Shown: in pieces, positions 1 through 5,968 of the stretch
How positions within the stretch are numbered: the stretch's first letter is position 1
How the letters are laid out: each line of letters begins with the position of its first letter
NCBI GenBank assembly: GCA_018648945.1
Contig: JABGQJ010000369.1
Location: 1 to 7,604 of the forward strand
Direction: 5' to 3'
DNA: 7,604 nt
Source: Victivallales bacterium
Lineage (GTDB): Bacteria > Verrucomicrobiota > Lentisphaeria > Oligosphaerales > Lenti-02
Made by a program: the position numbers and the translations under genes
The notes under the pieces: model-generated
The model's input: only the letters and a program-made list of their open reading frames with translations
What the model was told of the DNA's origin: nothing
Databases searched by the model: none

Positions 1-1
1 C

Positions 2-124
2 TTCTACACCCCCCAAGGTGGAATGGTCCTCAAGGTCGTCACGCCGACGCACATCAATGCCATTGACTCAGGGCGCAGGGCGGAGAGTGGCCAAGGCGTC
101 TCGCCTTCTCCTTCAGGCGAGTGA
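2..124 (+). CDS. C-terminal end of an unrecognised protein (partial, runs off the left edge)
   Basis: The reading frame that begins at base 2 is open from the window edge to a TGA at 122-124 and encodes about 40 residues, starting FYTPQGGMVLKVVTP. In its first 22 codons the third position is mostly C or G, matching the codon style of the confident genes here, and the peptide has a beta-strand-like composition. The last 15 or so residues are rich in Ser, Gly and Pro and look like a disordered tail. I do not recognise the family, and too little is present to assign a function. The gene converges on the minus-strand UroD-like gene that ends at 263. A chance open frame is possible because the stretch is short. 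Confidence 0.5.
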   Translation, partial: FYTPQGGMVLKVVTPTHINAIDSGRRAESGQGVSPSPSGE

Positions 125-130
125 AGCGCC
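95..130 (+). other. Stem-loop overlapping the stop codon of the left-edge gene
   Basis: CTCGCC at 100-105 pairs with GGCGAG at 116-121 around a 10-base loop, and GGCG at 95-98 can pair with CGCC at 127-130 outside it. The structure spans the stop codon at 122-124. No T-run follows, so it is not a convincing intrinsic terminator. It may be a 3' end structure of the left-edge transcript or may be incidental in GC-rich DNA. Confidence 0.3.
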
Positions 131-163
131 CACACATTCCGCCCAAGCCAATGGCTGACACTG

Positions 164-181
164 CCACGGACGCCTCCGTGG
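164..181. other. Perfect 7-bp stem-loop between convergent genes
   Basis: CCACGGA at 164-170 pairs exactly with TCCGTGG at 175-181 around the four-base loop CGCC. It lies between the 3' end of the plus-strand left-edge gene and the 3' end of the minus-strand UroD-like gene, where a shared transcription end structure would be expected. Neither strand shows a T-tract after the stem, so a role in termination or mRNA protection is inference from position. The rest of 125-262 shows nothing else I can support. Confidence 0.35.
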
Positions 182-262
182 ACCCCGTCCTGTTGCTGGC
201 AGCCCTCTGCTCTCGCTCCCAGCGGGATGGGCCGTCGAGAGAACCAGTCTGACCGCTCCGGC

Positions 263-1294
263 TCAGCCCATGATCTCACGCGTCAACGCGTTCACCTCGG
301 TGGGGGACATGCCGCCCATCATCCAGTAGAGCCACGGGGACGAGTACCGCTTGCGCGCCGCCTCGAACCCAGCCAATCCGCCGCCGCGCAGTTGCCCCTT
401 GCCCAGCGCATCGATCCGGTCAAAGAGCTCCGTCCAGTCGCGCCGCTCGTTGCCGGCACCCGGCACCCACTGGATCAGATTGACCTCGGGAAGTTCGCAC
501 ATGGCCTCCAGATGACAGATGGCATCGGGACCGTCGAGGTGGTACTCCACCCCCACCAAGCGCTGCATTTCCTTCTGTAGGTACGGCACGCCGAACTCGC
601 GGAACATGTCCGGGCTGATCATGCAGGAAAAGTCGCACTGGGGAATCGACAGATGCCCCCGGCAATACATGCCATGGCGGTTGACCTTGCCCAGCTCCGG
701 CACTCGGAAGATGCCGTCAGCCCGGGCAATCAGCTGCTGATGCACGGCGTCCAGTTGGCGCAGACAATGATGCACGCCCTCGGGATTGTCGATCAGATCA
801 AGGAGCAACTCGGTGGTGCCCCGGAGTCCGTCCAACAGGTCCAAGTTGCCGCCCAGACATGGCGCACAGATCATGACCTCGTCGCCGCAGATCTCCTGCA
901 GTTCCCCCGCGCAACTGACGAAACGCTGCCACAGTGGGCTCTCGGGGTCGAAGCGAATCTCGGCAGTGGACAGGTCCTCGATGCATGGGATCACCCTGGC
1001 GCTGTCGCCGCAGGTCTCCAACTTCGCCCCCACCAACTGAGCCACCAAGCCGGTGCTCATCGAGACGGCATATCCTGGGACCGAACCGCCCGCAAAGTCG
1101 TGGGACCGCGCCCAGCCCAGGAGTTGCGCTCCCACTTCCGCCACCGACTGGTGACGCAGTGCGCCCCATGGCGGCTGGAGAACGCGATCGCACTCCGAGT
1201 TGGGCACGGCCGACACCACCATCGGCACATCGCCACGCCAGTAGGCTTCCCAGTAGGGTTGCACCTCGGCAAGTCGGTCGGTCAGTTGGCTCAT
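263..1294 (-). CDS. Uroporphyrinogen decarboxylase (URO-D) superfamily protein, noncanonical
   Basis: This 343-residue cytoplasmic protein has the features of the URO-D/MtaA superfamily (PF01208-type TIM barrel). Visible blocks are LGGNLDLLDGLRGT (147-160), DFSCMISPDMF (221-231), YHLDGP (251-256) and IQWVPGAG (274-281). It is probably not the haem enzyme HemE: the N-terminus lacks the RxPVWxMRQAGRY signature and reads instead YWEAYWRGDVPMVV. Superfamily members outside HemE include corrinoid-dependent methyltransferases such as MtaA and CmuA, but no corrinoid protein is encoded nearby, so the substrate cannot be named. The start is supported by GGGGAG seven bases upstream of the ATG. The gene follows the deacetylase stop by 17 bases on the same strand, so the two are probably co-transcribed. 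The family call is confident; the reaction is unknown. Confidence 0.85.
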   Translation of the reverse strand: MSQLTDRLAEVQPYWEAYWRGDVPMVVSAVPNSECDRVLQPPWGALRHQSVAEVGAQLLGWARSHDFAGGSVPGYAVSMSTGLVAQLVGAKLETCGDSARVIPCIEDLSTAEIRFDPESPLWQRFVSCAGELQEICGDEVMICAPCLGGNLDLLDGLRGTTELLLDLIDNPEGVHHCLRQLDAVHQQLIARADGIFRVPELGKVNRHGMYCRGHLSIPQCDFSCMISPDMFREFGVPYLQKEMQRLVGVEYHLDGPDAICHLEAMCELPEVNLIQWVPGAGNERRDWTELFDRIDALGKGQLRGGGLAGFEAARKRYSSPWLYWMMGGMSPTEVNALTREIMG

Positions 1295-1311
1295 CGGTGC
1301 ACTCCCCTGGC

Positions 1312-2109
1312 CTAGGGTAAGTCATCGTAGGTGTAGAAGGCAAGTCCCAAGTCTTTGGCTTTCGCCAGGATCCTCTCGAGGGCGGCGGGCGTTAGATAGT
1401 GGCCCGGTCCTCGGTCCGAGATGATGTGGGCGTAGAAGACCACGACCTCCCGCCGGTCGACAGCACGCTGCATGGCGGCGAAGATGTCGGGGAACGTGCG
1501 GTCCGGATGCACTCCCTCGCCTGCCCGGTCTATCCCCTTGCCCAGCAGGCAGCCATGCGTGCTCAGCTCGCTGCCCTTGACAAAGAACCCGCCACTCTCG
1601 GCGAAGGTCTTCCCCTTTGCCGGCGCGCCGCCGGTGCGCAGATGGCGGAAGAGCTTCAGAAGCGCCGCGTCCGTGGCGGCGGTGCGACTGCTGGACGGGT
1701 AGGCATAGCTGGTGGGAGCAAAGCCCTGCTCGCGCAGCTTCGCGAGCGCCGGCTCGACTTCCATCGCCACATACTCAGCCACCGAGTGGTCCTTGAGCAC
1801 ATCAACCGCCCGCCGATGTCGCCAGCTGTGGCAGCCAATCGCGTGCCCCGCAGCCGCCAGTCGCTTCAGGCCAGCCACCTTTCCGGCCGATAGCCGGTCC
1901 GGGCACGAAACGAAGAACGTGGCCCGGGCACCGTATTTCAGGAACAGGGGAGCAGCCGCCTCCCACTGCGCCACAGACGCATCGTCGAAGGTCAGGACAA
2001 TGCCGGGGGCCAGCTTGGGCGCCATCACGCCCCCACCCTCGTCCCCAGCCGTAGCGGCAGATACCGACAGAATGCACGCCATAGAGACACTCCAACGCAA
2101 ACCGAACAT
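1312..2109 (-). CDS. Exported polysaccharide deacetylase (NodB/CE4-like)
   Basis: The protein has 265 residues. It starts with a signal peptide-like segment (MFGLRWSVSMACILSVSAATA), which predicts export. The carbohydrate esterase 4 (NodB) motifs follow in order: TFDD at 40-43, where the first Asp would be the catalytic base and the second a metal ligand; HSWRH at 94-98, the H-S/T-x-x-H metal site; YPSSSR at 137-142 in place of the usual RxPY loop; and FYAHI with His228 near the C-terminus. The family removes N- or O-acetyl groups from chitin-like polymers, peptidoglycan or xylan; the substrate here cannot be deduced. The frame is open back to 2268, but I chose the ATG at 2107-2109. It begins the signal peptide and has GGAGA about seven bases upstream, while the upstream extension has no plausible protein character. 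It is the first gene of a minus-strand operon with the UroD-like gene. Confidence 0.85.
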   Translation of the reverse strand: MFGLRWSVSMACILSVSAATAGDEGGGVMAPKLAPGIVLTFDDASVAQWEAAAPLFLKYGARATFFVSCPDRLSAGKVAGLKRLAAAGHAIGCHSWRHRRAVDVLKDHSVAEYVAMEVEPALAKLREQGFAPTSYAYPSSSRTAATDAALLKLFRHLRTGGAPAKGKTFAESGGFFVKGSELSTHGCLLGKGIDRAGEGVHPDRTFPDIFAAMQRAVDRREVVVFYAHIISDRGPGHYLTPAALERILAKAKDLGLAFYTYDDLP

Positions 2110-2361
2110 GCAGATTCTCCAGGAAGATGGACCGACCGCCAGCATCGCCGGGATCGGGCAATATCGCATGCCGGGGCACCCCGTCCAGTCCGGAACCCAA
2201 TTCCCCGCCTTCGCCCCGGTTGCACCGAGTCCTAATAGTGCTATGGTTTCGCGACTCTGAAGATGCATTGTTCTGGGATGTAGGAGCCCACTTCATCCCG
2301 AGTTCACTTGCACCCACCATGGGGCACTTTCCCCCGGCAGACAGATAGGTAGGGACAGATC
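2110..2361. promoter_or_regulatory. Divergent intergenic region between the deacetylase operon and the TPR/lptE operon
   Basis: These 252 bases separate two operons transcribed away from each other, so both promoters should lie here. I could not find a strong sigma70 pair for either direction. A weak minus-strand candidate is TGGACG, a 16-base gap, then GATATT (-10-like, at about 2160-2165). An inverted repeat, GGGATG (2275-2280) with CATCCC (2294-2299), lies in the plus-strand leader and might be an operator or an mRNA structure. The Shine-Dalgarno sequence of the plus-strand gene is AGGGA at 2351-2355. The promoter role is inferred from gene orientation. Confidence 0.4.
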
Positions 2362-3492
2362 ATGTTCAAACGCAGTCCACTGATCCTGCTGGCATTCCTC
2401 CTCGGCCTCGGCCACGCGATGGCCGAACCCCGCTATCTGAAACAGCCCAACCCCGCGCGTTTCGCAGCGTTGCAGGAGAAGGCCAAGAGACTGGAGGCCA
2501 AGGGTAACCACAAGAAGGCGGCCTCTACCCACCATCGCAGCCAGGTGTACGCGCCCGACGACCGCAACCGGGCCAAGGCCCTCCTCGGCGAAGCAAATGG
2601 CTACTACAGCGCCACAGTCTATGCCTACGCCAAAGACGCCTACCTCAAGCTTCTCCGTTCCTATCCCCTGTACGCCCCGCAGGCCCATATCTTGCAGCGC
2701 CTGCGCAAGCTCGCCGAGATGGAGGCAACCGGCACCATCGGCACCTTCCGGATGAAGGATGTCCCGGAAGCCATCCGCATCTATGAAACGATCATCCAGG
2801 AAACCCCGACGGCAACTGGCACCATCGGCGATCACCTGCGCTTGGCCGAACTACAGGTCGCCAGCGGCCGCGAAGAAGAGGCCGTCGTCACCTACCAGGA
2901 ACTGATCCGGCGACACGGCGGGCATCCCAAAGTGTCCGGAGCCCGGCTGGCCTACGCCCGCCTGCTCATTGAGCAGAGCGAAGCCGGCGACGGCGACGGG
3001 CGGCTCGCCCGCCAGGCCCGCCGGCAGCTTGCCGCATTCCTCAAGGAGAACCCCCAGCACGCCAGCCGCGACGAGGCCGTCCAGGCGGTGGCCCGGATCG
3101 ACGAACAGCAGGCGCAGGACCTCTACAAGCTCGCCGTCTTCTACACCAGCCCCAGCCATCGGCGGCTCCCTGCCGCGCGACGCTACCTGCACGACCTGAT
3201 TCGCCAGTACCCGGATACCGCTGCCGCCGACCAGGCCAGGGCTCTGGTCAGCGAATTGTTCGACGACGATGCGACGGGCACCCCAGTCAGCGCCGAAGAG
3301 GCCGAGGCCCGAGCCGACCTCGCCGCCTCGCCCCGGCTGGCCGACAAGGTTGTGAAGATGCTCAACACCGTCCCGAAGCCCCCCAAGGCGCAGGGCACGG
3401 CCAAGCAGTATCCCCCTCTCACCGGGGGCGATGATTCCGGCAAGTTCCTCCTGCCAGTGGGCGATGTGAACGTGCTCGACAACGGAGAGTAA
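2362..3492 (+). CDS. Exported TPR protein, BamD/outer-membrane-assembly-like
   Basis: The protein has 376 residues. Residues 1-21 form a signal peptide ending in an AMA cleavage site, so the mature protein should be periplasmic. The body is alpha-helical with TPR-like pairs: about 36-65, 69-102, 132-147, 156-185, 193-230 and 236-297. The last of these contains YLHDLIRQYPDTAAADQA, closely resembling the repeats of BamD/YfiO and YbgF. The tail (about 330-376) is rich in Pro, Gly and Asp and probably disordered. It differs from E. coli BamD in being longer (376 against about 245 residues) and in having no cysteine at all, so it cannot be a lipoprotein. AGGGA six bases before the ATG supports the start. 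lptE begins five bases after its stop, so a role in outer-membrane protein or LPS assembly is a reasonable inference. I give no symbol because orthology to bamD is unproven. Confidence 0.75.
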   Translation: MFKRSPLILLAFLLGLGHAMAEPRYLKQPNPARFAALQEKAKRLEAKGNHKKAASTHHRSQVYAPDDRNRAKALLGEANGYYSATVYAYAKDAYLKLLRSYPLYAPQAHILQRLRKLAEMEATGTIGTFRMKDVPEAIRIYETIIQETPTATGTIGDHLRLAELQVASGREEEAVVTYQELIRRHGGHPKVSGARLAYARLLIEQSEAGDGDGRLARQARRQLAAFLKENPQHASRDEAVQAVARIDEQQAQDLYKLAVFYTSPSHRRLPAARRYLHDLIRQYPDTAAADQARALVSELFDDDATGTPVSAEEAEARADLAASPRLADKVVKMLNTVPKPPKAQGTAKQYPPLTGGDDSGKFLLPVGDVNVLDNGE

Positions 3493-3497
3493 GGCAA

Positions 3498-4049
3498 ATG
3501 AGACAGGTTCTGACGACCATGCATGTCCGTCTGACTCTCGCGGTCCTCATCGCGGGGCTCTTCACCGGTTGCCAGTATCGGTGGGGTTCCCTCATGCATC
3601 CGCAGGTCAAGACCATCGCCATCGGCGACGTTCAGAATGGCACGCGCGAGCCGCAACTCGCCACGCTTCTCAAGGCCAAGCTGGCCGACAAGATCATGAT
3701 CGATGGCTCCCTGAAGCTCGTTCCCGTCAGCACAGCCGACGCCATCCTGACCGCCACCATCCGCACCATCGACTACCAAGCCCTGGCCGCCACCAAGCAG
3801 CGGGATGAAGACGCTCGCCAGGACGACAAGCACGAATACCAGAGCAGCCTCTATCGGGCGACGATCACGCTGGATATCACGGTGAAGGTCCCAGGCAAGG
3901 AGACGCCACTCGTCTCCGATTGCACCGTCAAGGGCGTCGGCGACTACAACCGCTTGCCTGACCCTCAGATGGCCCGGCGCGCCGCCTACGACCTGGCCCT
4001 GCGTGACGCTGCGGTGAAGGCCGTCGCCGAGATCACGGAAGCCTGGTAG
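3498..4049 (+). CDS. lptE: LPS-assembly lipoprotein LptE family
   Basis: LptE is an outer-membrane lipoprotein that plugs the LptD barrel and helps insert lipopolysaccharide into the outer leaflet. This 183-residue protein has a short basic N-terminus, a hydrophobic stretch (about 11-24) and the lipobox-like LFTGC with Cys25 as the lipidated residue; Phe at -3 is less usual than Leu. After it come the features I associate with LptE of this bacterial group: an N-terminal block VKTIAIGDVQNGTREP (37-52), the helix LATLLKAKLADKIM, and the strand pair DAILTATIRTIDY (81-93) and YRATITLDITVKV (119-131). A charged loop (98-115) and a C-terminal helix complete it. AAGG at 3491-3494 and GGAGAG at 3484-3489 serve the ATG at 3498; an internal ATG at 3519 would also keep the lipobox. 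It lies five bases after the TPR gene and just before a strong terminator. Confidence 0.8.
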   Translation: MRQVLTTMHVRLTLAVLIAGLFTGCQYRWGSLMHPQVKTIAIGDVQNGTREPQLATLLKAKLADKIMIDGSLKLVPVSTADAILTATIRTIDYQALAATKQRDEDARQDDKHEYQSSLYRATITLDITVKVPGKETPLVSDCTVKGVGDYNRLPDPQMARRAAYDLALRDAAVKAVAEITEAW

Positions 4050-4072
4050 GCCTCCCACTCTCCTGACTCTCC

Positions 4073-4104
4073 ACGGCGACGTTCACGCGTCGCCGTTTTC
4101 TTTG
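4073..4104 (+). terminator. Intrinsic (rho-independent) terminator after lptE
   Basis: ACGGCGACG at 4073-4081 pairs perfectly over nine bases with CGTCGCCGT at 4088-4096 around the six-base loop TTCACG, followed by TTTTCTTTGT. The T-tract lies only on the plus strand, so it should stop transcription coming from the TPR/lptE operon. It starts 24 bases after the lptE stop and ends 28 bases before the ispF start codon. Confidence 0.88.
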
Positions 4105-4132
4105 TCTGCGCCAACCGGCAGGATGACGCCCA

Positions 4133-4615
4133 ATGATACGCATTGGCCATGGTTACGACCTGCACCGGATCGTCCAGGACCGCGGCTTGGTTCTGGGCGG
4201 CGTCCCCATCCCCTGGGACCGGGGCCTGCTCGGGCACTCAGATGCGGACGTGCTGCTCCACGCCATCACGGATGCAGTTCTCGGTGCGCTCGCCCTCGGC
4301 GACATCGGGTACTGGTTCCCCGACACCGATGCGGAGTGGGCCGGTGCCGACAGCGCCAACCTGCTTCGCAATGTCCTTGCCGACCCTCGTGTGCAGCCCT
4401 GGCGGTTGAGCAATCTCGATGCGACCATCCAGGCAGAACGCCCCAAGCTCGCCCCGCACATCGGCCCCATCCGCCGCTCCGTCGCCGCCATCTTCAGCGT
4501 TCCCGAAGAGGCGATATCAGTCAAGGCCACGACCATGGAAGGCGCCGGTGCCATTGGCCAAGGCGAAGCCATGGCCGCCCACGCCGTTCTGGTCCTGACG
4601 AAGGGAGAGGCATGA
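4133..4615 (+). CDS. ispF: 2-C-methyl-D-erythritol 2,4-cyclodiphosphate synthase
   Basis: IspF converts 4-diphosphocytidyl-2-C-methyl-D-erythritol 2-phosphate to the 2,4-cyclodiphosphate with loss of CMP, in the cytoplasmic MEP route to isoprenoid precursors. At 160 residues it matches the family length. GHGYDLHR gives metal ligands Asp9 and His11, and LLGHSDADVLLHAITDA gives the third, His43. Further signatures are DIGYWFPDTD (57-66), GADS (71-74), the CDP-binding AERPKLAPHI (101-110) and KATTMEG (131-137) with Thr133, Thr134 and Glu136. The usual GRGE near the C-terminus reads GQGE (142-145), with Gln143 replacing a commonly conserved Arg. AGGA lies nine bases before the ATG. The start is only 28 bases after the lptE terminator, so the promoter must lie upstream of or within the terminator, or transcription must read through. 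The stop overlaps the start of the beta-helix gene. Confidence 0.95.
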   Translation: MIRIGHGYDLHRIVQDRGLVLGGVPIPWDRGLLGHSDADVLLHAITDAVLGALALGDIGYWFPDTDAEWAGADSANLLRNVLADPRVQPWRLSNLDATIQAERPKLAPHIGPIRRSVAAIFSVPEEAISVKATTMEGAGAIGQGEAMAAHAVLVLTKGEA

Positions 4616-5952
4616 TGCGCATCGTGAGCCAAGGCGTCCGCCTGAACGTGGCCGAGGTCGGCGATCTGCAGGCAGCCTTCGACCAGTTGCCCGACCAGGG
4701 CGGCGTCCTCCACCTCCCCGCTGGCATCTACGAGATCGACCGCACCGTGCACTTCGACCTGCGCGAGGGGAAGCACCTCCAGCTTTGCGGCGATGGCAGA
4801 GGTACGGTCCTCCGCTACACCGCCACCGATGGCAGCCCCATGATCGATCTCTGCGGGGTGGTCGGCAGTTGGTGGCCCAATCTCAAGATCACCATCCGCG
4901 ATCTTGCCTTCGAAGGCAACTACGACTGCGGCGACGCCCTCCTCCTCCGCTACCCCAACGACGCTCTGATCGACGCCTGCTCCTTCCACCACTTCGGCGA
5001 CACCGCCATCCGCATCACGCCCCAGGCCACCAATGTCACCGTGCGGGACTGCTGGATGCGAGACTGCCAACGCGCCCTTCACGCCGACAATCTGCACCAC
5101 CTCACCCTCCACGGCATGCAGACCCGCAGCCAAAACGATGGCCAGATCCAGCGCGAACACGTCTACATCGGCAGGCACTGCCGCGAGGTACGCATCGTCA
5201 ACAACCACTTCGCCTACGGCCATGCCGAAGGCATCATCCTCGATGGCACCGCCCAACACGTAGTCGCCAACAACACCATCGAGGGCTTCCCCATCGGCAT
5301 CCGTGCCGTGGACTGCCGAGACATCGCCATCACCTCGAACTACCTCCATTGCGACACCGGCATCCTCATGCAGGAGCACAACAGCGGCTTCGCCATTGCC
5401 AACAACATCTGCACCGACAACGATCAGGGCGCCCTCGTGTTCCGTGATGCCGGCGGGGCTGGCGGACACACCATCACTGGCAACATCATCCGCCAGAGTG
5501 TCTACGAAACCGGGCAGCAGGGCATCGACCTCGGCGACGCCGGGCCGTGCGTGGTTAGTGGCAACGTGTTTGAGGATCTCACCGTCCAACCACCCATCGC
5601 GGGTAGCTACGCTGCCGACCATGCTCTGGCCGACAACCTGGACCTGGATCTGCGCGAACTCGCCACGCAAGCGATGCCGGCCGGCGATCTCCCTCCCCCG
5701 CCCCCGTCGGATACCCCCTGGTTCCCGCTCTACGAGCACCTCCAATCCATCCCCGCCGACACCAACCGTTGCATCATCGCCTTGGGCCAGATCAACCGCC
5801 TGCTCGGGGACGCCGCCGAAGCCGCTAGCACGCAACCCGGTTGGTGGCGCAACGAGCCCGCCCAGCCCCAAGCTGCCGCCTGGCTCGCCGCCGGTTGGCT
5901 CGTCACCCTTGCCTACCGGATCGAAGGTCGTGCCGTCCTCGCCCGCATATAG
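4612..5952 (+). CDS. Right-handed parallel beta-helix protein with a DUF7662-like C-terminal domain
   Basis: The protein has 446 residues. Residues 18-45 (LQAAFDQLPDQGGVLHLPAG and following) match the N-terminal cap of the pectate-lyase-3/glycosyl-hydrolase beta-helix group. From about 90 to 325 there are repeated rungs of 22-27 residues with an Asn ladder: VNNHF, ANNTI, TSNYL, ANNIC, TGNII, SGNVF (Asn198, 221, 243, 265, 290, 317). A Pro-rich linker (360-365) leads to a compact C-terminal module, about 370-446, with QINRLLG, WWRN (411-414) and AWLAAGW (424-430), a pattern I associate with DUF7662. No signal peptide or catalytic set is visible, so enzyme activity is unproven. The start overlaps the ispF stop as ATGATG: GGGAG lies four bases before the ATG at 4612 and seven before the one at 4615, so the latter may be the true start. 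The same frame is open back to 4102, but that part is a shadow of ispF. Confidence 0.8.
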   Translation: MMRIVSQGVRLNVAEVGDLQAAFDQLPDQGGVLHLPAGIYEIDRTVHFDLREGKHLQLCGDGRGTVLRYTATDGSPMIDLCGVVGSWWPNLKITIRDLAFEGNYDCGDALLLRYPNDALIDACSFHHFGDTAIRITPQATNVTVRDCWMRDCQRALHADNLHHLTLHGMQTRSQNDGQIQREHVYIGRHCREVRIVNNHFAYGHAEGIILDGTAQHVVANNTIEGFPIGIRAVDCRDIAITSNYLHCDTGILMQEHNSGFAIANNICTDNDQGALVFRDAGGAGGHTITGNIIRQSVYETGQQGIDLGDAGPCVVSGNVFEDLTVQPPIAGSYAADHALADNLDLDLRELATQAMPAGDLPPPPPSDTPWFPLYEHLQSIPADTNRCIIALGQINRLLGDAAEAASTQPGWWRNEPAQPQAAAWLAAGWLVTLAYRIEGRAVLARI

Positions 5953-5968
5953 CGGAAGTGCCAGCAGA

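Noticed and set aside
263..1294. Calling the UroD-like protein HemE
   Set aside because: The HemE substrate-site signature near the N-terminus is missing, and no other haem gene is nearby.
653..1315. 220-codon plus-strand frame opposite the UroD-like gene
   Set aside because: It is antisense to a protein with clear family motifs and its translation resembles no family.
2170..2181. CGGGG-CA-CCCCG inverted repeat in the divergent gap
   Set aside because: The two-base centre is too small for an RNA hairpin loop, and short GC palindromes are expected in this composition.
2110..2268. Upstream start for the deacetylase at 2268
   Set aside because: The added 53 residues have no recognisable character. 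The ATG at 2107-2109 begins a clear signal peptide and has GGAGA at good spacing.
3183..4058. 291-codon minus-strand frame opposite lptE and the end of the TPR gene
   Set aside because: It is a shadow frame. The plus-strand reading gives lipobox, signal peptide and LptE features with good ribosome sites.
4102..4611. Upstream extension of the beta-helix protein to an ATG at 4102
   Set aside because: The extension overlaps ispF in another frame and gives a Pro/Arg-rich peptide with no domain. The ATGs at 4612/4615 have a Shine-Dalgarno sequence and start directly before the beta-helix cap.
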